51,503 nt of DNA from Bacillus sp. J33 (GCF_000518885.1 NZ_JAEL01000034.1:1-51503); one strand, 5' to 3'. Shown: positions 15,952 through 25,452, counted from the stretch's first letter. Numbers and translations: made by a program. Notes: generated by a model not told the origin, from the sequence alone.

Positions 15952-16173
15952 TTACCACTTATTTTTGTTACTATATATGTTCCTGTGTACATAATCAGCA
16001 TTTTTATGGGAAGTCCACTGACCTAAAAAGGTAGCCACAACCATAAAAACCCCACCAACTGCAAAGCCAATCATATAATGCCCAATGAAAAATAATACGA
16101 AGGAGCCAACCAGTGATAGCACCATTATAATCAGCAGCCAAGTTTTTATTTTTTCTTTCTTTTTTTCATCCAA
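15952..16173 (-). CDS. Small two-helix membrane protein, hypothetical
   Basis: A 73-residue protein: charged N-terminus (DEKKKEKIKTW), two hydrophobic helices (LLIIMVLSLVGSFVLFFIG and a second Gly/Val-rich helix), then a polar tail (SHKNADYVHRNIYSNKNKW). The start is TTG at 16173, six nt after AGGGGGG; a nearby ATG is in the wrong frame. Function is unknown, and no operon partner is evident. Confidence 0.7.
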   Translation of the reverse strand: MDEKKKEKIKTWLLIIMVLSLVGSFVLFFIGHYMIGFAVGGVFMVVATFLGQWTSHKNADYVHRNIYSNKNKW

Positions 16174-16422
16174 TTGAAGCCCCCCTTATTTAGTCATATT
16201 TTATAATTTTTAAAAGTATGGATTATCCTTCAATTAAATAAAGGGACTCTATATCTTATTGGCTAACTATTATTTTCTCTAAATACATTAAAATTTTGGC
16301 CCAATATAAAAAACACCTTTTTAAAGAACAGCGCCAGATGGTGGAAGATTATGCAAAGCCTTTATTGTGAACTTTAAGCACCTGTTATTAGAATAAGAAA
16401 GGGTATAACCTGATCCTCCTTA
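16174..16422. other. Intergenic region with a dispersed-repeat copy
   Basis: AT-rich DNA without a gene. Positions 16366-16397 hold a copy of the TGAACTTTAAGCACC repeat found at many sites of this window. Confidence 0.45.
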
Positions 16423-16611
16423 TCATTTAAGTTCTTTTTCAAAGATAAGCTGTATTTCCAGTGCTTGCCCGCCAGCCCCGAATGGCAATGGTTGAAAAGT
16501 GTGTAAACGCCATCCTTCTTGCGCGTATACTCTAATAATATCCTCATAATTTTCTTTCGGTTTGCCACTTAACACACCGACTTGAACTTTAATAAACTTA
16601 TAATCATACAT
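16423..16611 (-). CDS. DUF4177 domain protein
   Basis: A 62-residue protein covering the whole DUF4177 fold: MYDYKFIKVQV, then YEDIIRVYAQEGWRLHTFQPL and the closing strand LEIQLIFEKEL. The family is small, cytoplasmic and of unknown function. GGAGG stands 7 nt before the ATG. It appears monocistronic. Confidence 0.88.
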   Translation of the reverse strand: MYDYKFIKVQVGVLSGKPKENYEDIIRVYAQEGWRLHTFQPLPFGAGGQALEIQLIFEKELK

Positions 16612-17099
16612 GACAATACCTCCGATTTTAAAATTTGATTATACCCTTTTATACGATTTGGAAAATAATAGGTTTCGTTTTTCTATTAAATATAAAAAAG
16701 TTACATCTTCCTGCACTACCCTGCATCCTTTAGTTGAACAAATAGGCCGCCTGATTCGGCAGATAATAAACACCCCTTAGCTTTAATAAAAGCCTTCTTT
16801 TAAGATTATGTTGCCGGTTTTTCATAGGAAGATGGAAAACTCAATGAAAAACGGTTGGGTTCATATGTTCCATAATGCTTAAAAAAGGTAAGTCAGGACT
16901 ATCTATTTTCCGCCCCTTAAAACAAAAAAATTGACTATTTGTAAATTAATTTCATCCTTTCGACCTACAAAAACTAATAAAACTTCAAAAGTAAATTAAC
17001 ATCCATTAGTTATTTTATAGATATATTCCCATTTTTATGAAAGGATGAATCTATTACTCTATTGATTTTTACCATTAGATTAAGGAAAGGAGAATAAAA
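16612..17099. other. Intergenic region without a gene
   Basis: No coding frame or strong hairpin was found on either strand. It is AT-rich and presumably carries the promoter of the secreted glycosidase downstream, but no convincing -35/-10 pair could be assigned. Confidence 0.4.
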
Positions 17100-20000
17100 A
17101 TGAAGTACAAATGGTGGATGAATGTATTCCTCGCTTCACTTATTACGGTTCCTTCAGCACCAGCGGCACAGGCGAAAAACGAGCCTTCTGATGTTGCCCA
17201 AGCCAGGTCAACCTCTTCAGACAGAACGGAACCGGTCATTTTCGTTGGTCCGGCTGGTGAAACGCTAGTATCGAACGAAAAGACAACTACAATTGGTCCA
17301 GGAATTGAGCTTACAAATTTTGAACGGTTTGATGCACGCGGATGGTTGAATGGAGAGGTCATGGCGATTGAGTTGCAAAATGAAAACATTTCGACGGATC
17401 TTCTGTATCCCGGTTCGATCTCTTCAGCGAAGCCATTGTCTGAAATGGCAAAGGAAGCAGGTGCTGTTGCTGGAGTAAATGGTGATTTTTTTGACATTAA
17501 CAATACGAAGGCTCCGCTTGGAACGGCAATCAAAGAAGGATCGATTATTAAAGGACCTCAAGGTGGACATACCTTAACAGCAAGTGTGGATGAAAACGGA
17601 CTTGGTCACATTTCCGCGATTTTACTGGATGGAAAGGTAACGCTTCCCAAAGGAGAATTTACTCTTGCTGCACTTAATCAATATGCCATACCAAGGGATG
17701 GGATTGGTTTATATACGTCTGTTTGGGGAGCTGCAGAAAGATCACCTAGCGGCAGTCCTGTGTATGAAGTTATTGTTCAGAATGGAAAGGTATCGGCAGT
17801 TTCCGAACAAGCAGGAAGCGGTGCGATTTCCGAGAATGCATTTGTTCTTGTAGGACGTGAAAAAGGGGCTGAAGTATTAAAAGCTTTATCCATTGGGGAT
17901 GAGGTAAGTGTAGAATATACTCCAAAATGGGACAATGATGGAGCGCTTGCGTTTTCAGTCGGCGGAAATATTAAGCTCATAGAAAATGGACAAGTGATTG
18001 AACATTTAGATGATACAACGGCAGCTCCACGAACAGCGGTCGGATTCTCGGAAGATCGAAAAAAGATGATCTTGGCTGTGGTTGATGGACGTCAAACAGA
18101 TAGCCGTGGGATGACGTTTAAAGAACTTGCTGAGTTAATGAAGGAATATGGTGCATATTATGCCCTCAATCTTGATGGCGGCGGATCAACAACAATGGTT
18201 GCCCGTAAGCCGGGCAAAGATGATGCAGAGGTCATAAATCAGCCATCTGATGGGTCTGAACGTGCTGTGCCAAATGGGATAGGTATTTTTGCAAAAGCTG
18301 GAAGCGGTAAATTAAAAGGCTTTAACGTTGAAACGGTATTTAACTCGGAAAATAGCAATCGGGTTTTTCCAGGTTTAACAAGAACATTTATCGGCCGTGG
18401 ACATGATGAAAATTATTCGCCGGTTTCGGTTGGTGACATTACCTGGAAGGCACTTCCTTCAGATGTAGGTACATTTGAAGACAATGGTGTTTTTCTGGCG
18501 AAAAAACCAGGGTCAGCTGTTGCTGAGGCTCAAGTGAAGTCTGCAAAAGGTACGATGGAACTGACTGTGCTTGGTGAATTGAATCGTATTGAAGCATCAT
18601 CCTCAAGACTGAGTCTTGAAGCTGGACAACAGACAAGCTTTTCAGTGGTCGGGTATGACAAAAACGGATATCTTGCTCCTATTGAAGCACATGATGTGGA
18701 ATTAGACTTTGATTCTTCCGTCATTTCCATTATGGAAAATGTAAACGGAAGCTTTACAGTTGTTCCTAAAAAAGATGGAGAGTCCTCATTGATCACCATT
18801 ACGGTTCAAGATCAAACAACATATCTTCCAGTTACGATTGGTCTTGCTGCAAAGAAAGTGTCTGATTTTGAAAAGGCGGATGGCTGGTCTTATACGAAAT
18901 ATCCCAGTGCTGTTGGTGCTTCAATGAAGCAAGTAGAGGGCAGAGTTGGCCAAGGCTTACAGCTAAGCTATGATTTTTCAACGACAACCGCTACTCGTGC
19001 AGCATATTTACAAGCCGTACCAAAGCTTGAGCTTCCAGGTGAGGTACAAAAGATTGGGGTATGGGTAAAAGGTGATGGAAACGGCGCCTGGCTTCGCACC
19101 GTGATTACGGATGCAGCCAACACAAACTATACGTTAACCCTTGCAGACAAAGTCAATTGGACAGGCTGGAAATATGTTGAAGCGACCGTACCGGAAGGCG
19201 TTCGTTATCCAGTTCAGCTGTATCGTATTTATCCAGTAGAAACGAATCAAAACAGCCAGTACACAGGTCAATTGATTTTTGATGACCTTACTGTTAAAGT
19301 TCCAACATCAATAGAGGTTCCTGAACAGGAACAGGCACCAGACCCGCTTATTATTCAAAATGGCGAAATTGGAAAAAATCGCTGGACATTTGCCGTTCTC
19401 GCCGATAGTCAGTTTGCCGCAAAATCACCTAACAGTCCTCAAGTCCAAATGGCCCGAGAATCACTGCGTCAAATTGTCGACGCAAATCCTGATTTCTTAG
19501 TGATTAATGGAGATTTAGTTGATACTGCATGGGGGGAAGATTTTGAACTTGCTGAGCAAATATTAGAGGAAGAAGTTGGGGATAAGCTTCCTATCTATTA
19601 TATTCCTGGCAACCATGAAATCATGGGGCCTGGCACCTTGCATAACTTCTTAAGTGTTTATGAGAATAACCGCTATACGTTTGACCACAAAGGTACGAGA
19701 TTTATTTTGTTGGATTCATCCACTGGCAGTTTTCGCACAAGTGACTTTCAGCAGCTGATTGACTTGAAAAGAACAATCAATGAAGCGGCAAAGGATCCAA
19801 ATGTAAAAAATGTGGTAGTTATGGCACACCATCCAACTCGGGACCCGCTTCCGACGAAAAACAGTCAGCTTAGCGATAGAAAAGAATCAGGACTTCTCGA
19901 GCAATGGTTAACCGAATTCCGCCAAACATCCGGTGGCAAAGGCGCGTTATTTATTGGGGGTCATGCTCATACCGTAAGCGTTGAACGTGTAGAAGGCGTA

Positions 20001-20492
20001 CCATATATGGTCGTTGGACCAGCTGGAAAAGCACCTTATGGAGCAGCTGATTCAGGCGGATTTTATGAATGGACATTATTTGGTGTTGATCCAACAGCAG
20101 TACCAGATCAAGCAAAAGGTCCGGAACGTTCACAGAGTCAAATTTCTGGTTCAGATTGGATCCAGGCAGAAGTTCGTCCATTATTATTATCCATCACTCT
20201 TCAAGCATCAGAATCCATCAAAACTGGTGAAACGGAAAAAGTACAGGCCATCGGACAACAAAGAGGCAATTTGAACTTCCCGCTTCACTATCCTGCCACA
20301 GTCAAATGGAATGGCAGCGACAATGTCTTTATCGGCAAAGAGGAAGAACTGAACCGGGCAGAAGCATCTGGAAAATATGCAGCCCTCTTTAATCCGGAAA
20401 CTGGGGAGTTAAAAGCTTTAACGGCTGGAGAAATTATGCTGCAGATTGAAGCGAACGGGTTAACTGAGAAAAAACGGATAATCATTCAATAA
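17100..20492 (+). CDS. Secreted phosphodiester glycosidase (NAGPA) - metallophosphatase fusion
   Basis: A 1130-residue exported protein. Residues 1-25 are a signal peptide (MKYKWWMNVFLASLITVPSAPAAQA). Residues about 95-390 form a NAGPA domain (VNGDFFDINNTKAPLG, PRTAVGF, LNLDGGGSTTM), which cleaves N-acetylglucosamine-type phosphodiesters. Residues 400-600 look like Ig-like strands, and 600-735 like a jelly-roll binding module. Residues 760-990 are a calcineurin-like phosphoesterase with LADSQF, NGDLVD, PGNHE, AHHP and GGHAH. A last beta-rich domain closes the chain, and no LPXTG anchor is seen. It may unmask and dephosphorylate sugar phosphodiesters in wall polymers or teichoic acids; the substrate is inference. 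AAAGGAG precedes the ATG. Confidence 0.9.
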   Translation: MKYKWWMNVFLASLITVPSAPAAQAKNEPSDVAQARSTSSDRTEPVIFVGPAGETLVSNEKTTTIGPGIELTNFERFDARGWLNGEVMAIELQNENISTDLLYPGSISSAKPLSEMAKEAGAVAGVNGDFFDINNTKAPLGTAIKEGSIIKGPQGGHTLTASVDENGLGHISAILLDGKVTLPKGEFTLAALNQYAIPRDGIGLYTSVWGAAERSPSGSPVYEVIVQNGKVSAVSEQAGSGAISENAFVLVGREKGAEVLKALSIGDEVSVEYTPKWDNDGALAFSVGGNIKLIENGQVIEHLDDTTAAPRTAVGFSEDRKKMILAVVDGRQTDSRGMTFKELAELMKEYGAYYALNLDGGGSTTMVARKPGKDDAEVINQPSDGSERAVPNGIGIFAKAGSGKLKGFNVETVFNSENSNRVFPGLTRTFIGRGHDENYSPVSVGDITWKALPSDVGTFEDNGVFLAKKPGSAVAEAQVKSAKGTMELTVLGELNRIEASSSRLSLEAGQQTSFSVVGYDKNGYLAPIEAHDVELDFDSSVISIMENVNGSFTVVPKKDGESSLITITVQDQTTYLPVTIGLAAKKVSDFEKADGWSYTKYPSAVGASMKQVEGRVGQGLQLSYDFSTTTATRAAYLQAVPKLELPGEVQKIGVWVKGDGNGAWLRTVITDAANTNYTLTLADKVNWTGWKYVEATVPEGVRYPVQLYRIYPVETNQNSQYTGQLIFDDLTVKVPTSIEVPEQEQAPDPLIIQNGEIGKNRWTFAVLADSQFAAKSPNSPQVQMARESLRQIVDANPDFLVINGDLVDTAWGEDFELAEQILEEEVGDKLPIYYIPGNHEIMGPGTLHNFLSVYENNRYTFDHKGTRFILLDSSTGSFRTSDFQQLIDLKRTINEAAKDPNVKNVVVMAHHPTRDPLPTKNSQLSDRKESGLLEQWLTEFRQTSGGKGALFIGGHAHTVSVERVEGVPYMVVGPAGKAPYGAADSGGFYEWTLFGVDPTAVPDQAKGPERSQSQISGSDWIQAEVRPLLLSITLQASESIKTGETEKVQAIGQQRGNLNFPLHYPATVKWNGSDNVFIGKEEELNRAEASGKYAALFNPETGELKALTAGEIMLQIEANGLTEKKRIIIQ

Positions 20493-20502
20493 ATATATTT
20501 GT

Positions 20503-20537
20503 GAGAGGCGTGGCCGGAAAGGGCGGCGTCTCTTCTC
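20503..20537 (+). terminator. Possible terminator of the glycosidase gene
   Basis: GAGAGGCG pairs imperfectly with CGGCGTCTC, followed by TTCTCC. The stem is GC-rich but the T-run is poor. Confidence 0.5.
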
Positions 20538-21013
20538 CCCTGCCCTGTTAATGATTGAATTTTTTATGTGATGATTGACCTTTTAGCTAAGCTATACAAG
20601 TGTTTTAAGTAATCTTCAATTGAATGGCGGCACCGTAATAGTTTTCGATGGAGAAGAAATTGGGATTTGTGTAATGGCTGCAATAAGAGTATTAGAGCCC
20701 TTCTGCAGAATTGCTGGACTGGTTTTCAGGATGAGCCAGTTTTCTCCGGAAATAATATGTTAAGAATTTCTCCAAATTCTTTGAAAGAAAGATCCTCAAG
20801 CTCCCATTTCAATCTATCGGTTATATTGAATGTATTTGGAAAAAATAGAGTAAAAATGGTGCCCTTCGATTTTATAAAAATGGTTGTTTTATTAGGTTTA
20901 GCCGGAATGATGGGTAGAAATTGACTGGGTAACAGTATAGCGTTATGAGATCGTTTTTATTTCGTTATATTGAAAATATTAAATGCCACATAATTCTTGG
21001 TAAGGGTGATAAA
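20538..21013. other. Intergenic region; no recognisable gene
   Basis: Several short frames are open, but none has a Shine-Dalgarno or family resemblance. One frame (about 20610-20760, NGGTVIVFDGEEIG) looks protein-like and may be an old remnant. Confidence 0.3.
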
Positions 21014-22138
21014 GTGAGTAAAAAGGTCTTAATCCTGTCTGAAGCTATTGGTAATGGCCACACTAGGGCAGCAGAAGCATTAGTACAAGGAATTTCTCAT
21101 CTTGATCCATCAATTCATACAAAGATACTAGAGGTCGGAAGGTCCCTTCATCCGATTACATCTAAGCTACTGGTTAATTCATACCTCAAAATGGTGATCT
21201 TATGTCCCTCTTTATGGAGAAAAATGTATCAATATAAACAAAACATGCCCATATCCAATTTAAGAAAATTGGTTATTTATCAGCTGTTTCATCGCAAAAT
21301 TGAATGTATTATTGAACAGGAAAAACCACACCTAATCATCTGTACACATCCCTTTACTAGTTCTTCTGTATCTCGGCTTAAGAATCGGGGGCATTCCTTC
21401 GAACTTTGTACGTTAGTTACTGATTATCATGTGCATGGAGCATGGGTTCATAAAGAGGTAGACTTTTATTTGGTTTCTTGCAAGGATGTTTCTAATCAAT
21501 TAATGGAAATGGGAATTCCCAATAATCGCCTGATCGTAACAGGCATGCCCATCGATTCGAATTTTTGGGTTAAGAAAAATAAAGAGGACGCCAGGAAAAA
21601 ATTAGCGCTCAATAATATTCCTACAGTAATGGTTATGGGAGGAGGATTGGGTTTAGGCGGTATTAAGCAGATTGCCTCAGAACTTTTAAAATGGAAAGAA
21701 AAACTTCAGGTAATTATATGTACAGGGAAGAATGAAAAACTAAGAAGGTCCTTATTAAAAGATGAAATAGATCAGCATCCTAACGTTCATATTTTAGGAT
21801 ATGTTGAACATGTAGATGAATGGATGGCATCAGCCGATATACTTATTACAAAGCCTGGCGGGCTCACCTGTTATGAGGCTATATCTAAAGGGCTTCCTAT
21901 TTGTATTTATCAGCCTATTCCCGGGCATGAAGAGAATAATTGTGATTATTTAGTTAAAAAAGGTTTAGCTATAGAATTTAGTGATTTAAAGAAAATCAAT
22001 AATCTAATTGAAAAATTACTTTATTCCCCAAAGGAAATTGAAATTTCAAAAGATAAAATTAAAGAATTTCAAAAGAATATTGACCCGCTGGCAAGTGCCG
22101 GAAGCATTATTCAAATCCTTTGTAAACCAAGCAGTTAA
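21014..22138 (+). CDS. UgtP/MGDG-synthase-type glycosyltransferase
   Basis: A 374-residue GT28-like enzyme. The N-terminal MGDG_synth domain reads VLILSEAIGNGHTRAAEAL, and the glycosyltransferase C-domain contains VMGGGLGLGGI and the nucleotide-sugar motif KPGGLTCYEAISKGLP followed by PIPGHEENN. Family members transfer glucose or galactose to diacylglycerol to make glycolipids and lipoteichoic acid anchors at the inner membrane face. I chose GTG 21014 (MSKKVLILSE) because AAGGGTGAT stands just before it; the longer frame adds an unconserved leader. It could be a paralogue of the main UgtP. Confidence 0.9.
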   Translation: MSKKVLILSEAIGNGHTRAAEALVQGISHLDPSIHTKILEVGRSLHPITSKLLVNSYLKMVILCPSLWRKMYQYKQNMPISNLRKLVIYQLFHRKIECIIEQEKPHLIICTHPFTSSSVSRLKNRGHSFELCTLVTDYHVHGAWVHKEVDFYLVSCKDVSNQLMEMGIPNNRLIVTGMPIDSNFWVKKNKEDARKKLALNNIPTVMVMGGGLGLGGIKQIASELLKWKEKLQVIICTGKNEKLRRSLLKDEIDQHPNVHILGYVEHVDEWMASADILITKPGGLTCYEAISKGLPICIYQPIPGHEENNCDYLVKKGLAIEFSDLKKINNLIEKLLYSPKEIEISKDKIKEFQKNIDPLASAGSIIQILCKPSS

Positions 22139-22268
22139 TATTAGATTGCCTATTTTAGACTCTAATATTGACTCTCTGTACCCTTTATGTTACCTGAATT
22201 GCTGATGGAAGGGAGATTAATGTAATACGTAAATTTAAAAATGGCAGACGAGGCATCTATGGGCTTTC

Positions 22269-22472
22269 TCAGCAGCATTTTCTTGTATCTCCCTTCTTGG
22301 TCCTATTCCTGTTTTCTGTGCATTTCAATTGGTTAATTATTGCCTTTGGCCAAAACTCCCTTAAACGGCTTGCTTTATATTTTTCTTTTCTGACTTGTAA
22401 GTACTTCTTTAAATCTTCTAAAGAAGAAGAGGTTATTGATACAGTATCTTTTTTCACCTTTTCTGATACCAC
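22269..22472 (-). CDS. Unrecognised small ORF, possibly a remnant
   Basis: A 67-codon minus-strand frame, Lys/Glu-rich (SSSLEDLKKYLQVRKEKYKA, then WPKAIINQLK). The composition is protein-like, but the only start is a GTG without Shine-Dalgarno, and an in-frame stop lies a few codons upstream. It may be the 3' part of a damaged gene. Confidence 0.3.
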   Translation of the reverse strand: MVSEKVKKDTVSITSSSLEDLKKYLQVRKEKYKASRLREFWPKAIINQLKCTENRNRTKKGDTRKCC

Positions 22473-22530
22473 TGATTTCGGTTGTGCTAAATTTTACATC
22501 TTTGATTCGCAAATGTTTCAGGTCATGTTC

Positions 22531-22920
22531 TTATGATAAAGTAATAAATAAACATAAGATAAAAGCAATGCTTGATATTGGTGTCATAATAAACCTTTCT
22601 TTCTTACTTCGAGATATTAGGTTTGCTATTGTATTTAAGCCGAGGAATATGGTAATAAACCATACTAGTTTGTTTGTAGGCAAAAAATTATAACCATTTA
22701 AGACATCAGCATGCAGCAGAAAAACAAAGCCCATAAATAAGAGAATAATGGCATTTATTACACTCATAATACGTAATTTTTTTGGTAAAACCTTATAATA
22801 ACCACCCATTGCATACTCACCTAATGGATAACCAAGTGAAAGGAATACCTGAAAGACTGATATGGACACAAACATTATGGCAACAACAATTGCTGATATA
22901 TAGACAAATTCCGTCTCCAT
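22531..22920 (-). CDS. Four-helix membrane protein, hypothetical
   Basis: A 129-residue protein with four hydrophobic segments (residues about 5-30, 50-70, 84-100 and 110-128) and a conserved-looking loop, LGYPLGEYAMGGYYKVLPKK. This loop is familiar from uncharacterised Bacillus membrane proteins, but I cannot name the family. TTAGGAGG stands upstream of the ATG with normal spacing. No neighbour explains its function. Confidence 0.75.
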   Translation of the reverse strand: METEFVYISAIVVAIMFVSISVFQVFLSLGYPLGEYAMGGYYKVLPKKLRIMSVINAIILLFMGFVFLLHADVLNGYNFLPTNKLVWFITIFLGLNTIANLISRSKKERFIMTPISSIAFILCLFITLS

Positions 22921-23031
22921 ACATTTCCTCCTAATTCTCTTTAAAGTTTTTTCTTCTGCTTAAAATAACCTGCCCGAACCAGAAAAAACGCTGCTGAGCC
23001 AACTGGTTCCACAACTCTTGATACCCGCTGG

Positions 23032-23241
23032 TTAAAAAAGACGTATAAACAATAAAAGCATTATTATTCCTATAACAGCAAAACCACCAATGGTTCTCCC
23101 ATAAAAGGCTCTTTTCCAAGCATCATCTGTATTTATTTTGCTATTATCTTTATCCTTGGAATCCCTTTCATTAACCAACTCCACCAAAGCAGATATATTT
23201 TCCTTTTTACACTTATATTCTAGTTTTTTTAGAATTATCAT
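23032..23241 (-). CDS. Small tail-anchored membrane protein, hypothetical
   Basis: 69 residues: a charged N-terminal half (KKENISALVELVNERDSKDK), then NTDDAWKRAFYGRTIGGF and one C-terminal membrane helix (FAVIGIIMLLLFIRLF). No Shine-Dalgarno is seen before the ATG, so the start is uncertain and an internal TTG is possible. It lies about 110 bp upstream of the four-helix membrane protein on the same strand, perhaps in one unit. Confidence 0.5.
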   Translation of the reverse strand: MIILKKLEYKCKKENISALVELVNERDSKDKDNSKINTDDAWKRAFYGRTIGGFAVIGIIMLLLFIRLF

Positions 23242-23316
23242 TGTTCAACTATCAGTTAACACAATAGGAAAAAGCTGTCTCAACTACAGCCCCTCCTCTT
23301 TTGTCAATTTAAAATG

Positions 23317-23557
23317 TTAGTCCAGTTCAATAAAATAATGATCCTTTCGATATGACACTGCCTCCATGGTCGCAATCAAATTTTGCTCATGGTAAACGTC
23401 GAATCGATAAAATCCTGTACGAAAGTTTCGTTTAGCTTCTCTTGCTTGAGCTACTATCCTGTCGCCTGGTTTTTCGCTTCAACTTTGAAATCAAATTTGA
23501 CAATTTTATTTTGATCCTCGGGATAAACCTGGTGTTTCTTTGCAAATAATAAGATTG
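23317..23557 (-). pseudogene. PaaI-type hotdog thioesterase remnant
   Basis: The last 50 codons read GDRIVAQAREAKRNFRTGFY and then YRKDHYFIELD, the C-terminal strand pattern of PaaI-like thioesterases. Near 23472 the frame shifts; the other frame continues upstream as HQVYPEDQNKIVKFDFKVE. No start and no N-terminal half with the catalytic Asp/Asn remain. It is a broken acyl-CoA thioesterase gene. Confidence 0.6.
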
Positions 23558-23585
23558 TTAAAAAAATAAATCGAGGAGGATTAGT

Positions 23586-23744
23586 ATGCAACAGAACCGA
23601 CCAGCTAAAGAGAATTTGAATTCAATTATGAAACCAACCTTTTCAGGAACTAGTGCAGAAAAAGTAAAACAGGAAATTCAAAAAGATGTAAGCGAGGGAC
23701 AAGGTGCAATGACTTCCCGAGAGGCAGGAGCAATGCAAGATTAA
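23586..23744 (+). CDS. Small hydrophilic protein, spore-protein-like composition
   Basis: A 52-residue protein (MQQNRPAKENLNSIMKPTFS, then SAEKVKQEIQKDVSEGQGAM, ending SREAGAMQD). It has no Cys or Trp and is rich in Gln, Lys, Glu and Ala. CGAGGAGG stands 7 nt before the ATG and a strong terminator follows the stop, so it is a real gene despite its size. The composition recalls small acid-soluble spore proteins, but none of the known SASP motifs is present. Confidence 0.75.
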   Translation: MQQNRPAKENLNSIMKPTFSGTSAEKVKQEIQKDVSEGQGAMTSREAGAMQD

Positions 23745-23768
23745 AAAACCACTCAAAGTGGTTTTTTC
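23743..23768 (+). terminator. Terminator of the 52-residue gene
   Basis: AAAACCACT / AGTGGTTTT with a 3-nt loop and T6 tail, overlapping the stop codon. Confidence 0.92.
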
Positions 23769-23934
23769 TGCCTTACAATTAAACACTTTACATCTCTCAT
23801 TTCGATATAATGATTCTGTCTAAGAAGAAAACTGGATCTTTAACTCTTGCACCCGATAGTTTAAGTACCATATTTGACATTCTTAAATTCTTACTCTAAA
23901 CAATAGATCGTTTTATACTAGGATTTAATATATA

Positions 23935-24687
23935 CTAATCACAATAACGAGAAACTATTTTCATCAAAAGCATCCTATTTTCAGATGAAATACTTTCAGC
24001 CAATCTCGCTCCTGCAATGATAGGAGCCCATTGAAGAATTTCAACACTTGATAAACCAGTATTCTTAGAATATATGGACAAATACATTTCAGCTAATTTT
24101 ACTGAAGTCTGTGAAAACAACAGATATGTTCGATAAACGTCTGCGCATATATCTCCAGAACTAGAATCAACCCAATCAATAACTTTTACTTCGTCATTGC
24201 ACATAATTAGATTAAACGGATGAAAGTCTCCATGACATAACTTGGATTCATATATCAATGAATCTAACTTTCTAAATAATATGTCCTTTTGCTTCTTATT
24301 AAGGTTATGCACTGATTCAATTTGGCGATACAATTTTGCTGACATTGGTTCAAGTACATCTGAATCTACCGCCACCGCATGTATTTTTTGTTGTACTTTC
24401 ACTAAAACAGTTATATAATGCTCAGCTAGTTCCTCATTATTTATTAAGAGCTCACCTATTGTTTTCCCTCTTACATATTCCATTATGATTGCCTGTCTAT
24501 TGTTTATTTCTGTTACTTCAAATATTTTTGGGACGTGTAGCCCACATGAGTATACGTATTCTTGTTTCTTTGCCTCATATAAAGATAAAGTCAGTGGTAC
24601 ATATTTTTTATACACTTTAACCATTTTATTATCCCAAAGATATAGGTCGGCTGTATTCCCACTGGCGATTGGATTCCTTAATTCCAC
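23935..24687 (-). CDS. Aminoglycoside phosphotransferase (APH)-fold kinase
   Basis: A 250-residue small-molecule kinase. The nucleotide-binding start is PIASGNTADLYLWDNKMVKVYKK, the hinge is IIMEYVRGKTIGELL, the catalytic loop LCHGDFHPFNLIM has Asp for HxD, and the metal-binding segment is VKVIDWVDSSSGD. APH-fold enzymes phosphorylate aminoglycosides, choline, homoserine, fructosamine and others, so resistance should not be assumed. It starts at GTG 24687 after GGGAGAG. It is unaccompanied by related genes. Confidence 0.88.
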   Translation of the reverse strand: MELRNPIASGNTADLYLWDNKMVKVYKKYVPLTLSLYEAKKQEYVYSCGLHVPKIFEVTEINNRQAIIMEYVRGKTIGELLINNEELAEHYITVLVKVQQKIHAVAVDSDVLEPMSAKLYRQIESVHNLNKKQKDILFRKLDSLIYESKLCHGDFHPFNLIMCNDEVKVIDWVDSSSGDICADVYRTYLLFSQTSVKLAEMYLSIYSKNTGLSSVEILQWAPIIAGARLAESISSENRMLLMKIVSRYCD

Positions 24688-24944
24688 TTTTTTCTCTCCC
24701 TAAAGAAATTTAATCCCATACTTTTGTCTAAATTCGGTGTATTTGTTGAGTACTCTTTCTGGTACTAACCCACCATTGAGTCGAATAATAAAAAAGGATT
24801 GCCTCAGCAACCCCTTGTTAGTCTCAAGCGCTCTATTGTTGAAGAAGACTGGATATAGAATGCAGTCTTTTGCTTACGGAATACGTTGTAAAAAATACTT
24901 CCTAAAATTGACTAAGCACCCCAGTTAATTTAATGGAAAAGAAC
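24688..24944. other. Intergenic region with dispersed-repeat copy
   Basis: Contains AAGGATTGC / GCAACCCCTT, a small hairpin, followed by the repeat variant GTCTCAAGCGCTCTATTGTT near 24818-24845. No gene is seen. Confidence 0.4.
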
Positions 24945-25415
24945 TCACCCTCTTTCTTTTGCCCTCTGTGCATCTCTAATGTTCTTTTGAACCGTGACTG
25001 CAGCAAATAAACTAAGAACAAAAGACATACCATAAAAACCCTTTTCGCTTAAGACAATGCTTCCTGCATTATATAATCCGATAGCCATTAGTGCTATAGA
25101 TACAATAAGTGCAAACCAGCTAATACCATAATAAATATTAGTTACTGGTATTCCCTCATCTTTATCTCTTACGGCTTTTTGTAAAGAAACTGCTGAATAA
25201 AGTCCAAATACTAAAACAGCAAAGTAATATCCTTTTTCGTTCAATTGCATCGATGCGTTATACAAACCAATGAGATAAGCAGCAACACCCACTAACAGCG
25301 CTGTCCAAGAAGCCCCTTTGTACGCTGGAGTCGGTTCTCCTTCTTTCCTTTCTATTTTCATTTTTGAATCATTTTGTTTTCCTTTATCTAATAAAACCTC
25401 ATGATCATTAGACAT
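24945..25415 (-). CDS. YiaA/YiaB-family membrane protein
   Basis: A 156-residue protein with an acidic/basic N-terminal tail and two tandem YiaA/B two-helix domains. Each unit repeats the pattern W-x-ALxV...GLYNA...LSEKGYY...VQKxxRD ([19 protein letters not shown] and [20 protein letters not shown]). The family is common in bacteria, lies in the inner membrane and has no known activity. GGAGGGG stands 10 nt before the ATG. A GC-rich hairpin at 25453-25482 lies upstream. Confidence 0.88.
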   Translation of the reverse strand: MSNDHEVLLDKGKQNDSKMKIERKEGEPTPAYKGASWTALLVGVAAYLIGLYNASMQLNEKGYYFAVLVFGLYSAVSLQKAVRDKDEGIPVTNIYYGISWFALIVSIALMAIGLYNAGSIVLSEKGFYGMSFVLSLFAAVTVQKNIRDAQRAKERG

Positions 25416-25452
25416 TCAATTTGTCCCCTCCATCTTTTTGATCTAATAAAAT

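Noticed and set aside
17075..17533. 152-codon ORF opposite the start of the glycosidase gene
   Set aside because: Shadow of a strongly coding frame with signal peptide and NAGPA motifs.
20667..20924. 85-codon plus-strand ORF before the UgtP-like gene
   Set aside because: No Shine-Dalgarno, no family resemblance, and a biased, non-protein-like sequence; a different frame of the same DNA looks more coding-like.
22931..23119. 62-codon minus-strand ORF with many Trp and Phe
   Set aside because: Overlaps a more plausible membrane-protein frame at 23032-23241 and has no start signal.
23935..24687. Calling the APH-fold kinase an aminoglycoside resistance gene
   Set aside because: Kinase motifs are clear, but the fold serves many substrates and no resistance-specific subfamily signature was recognised.
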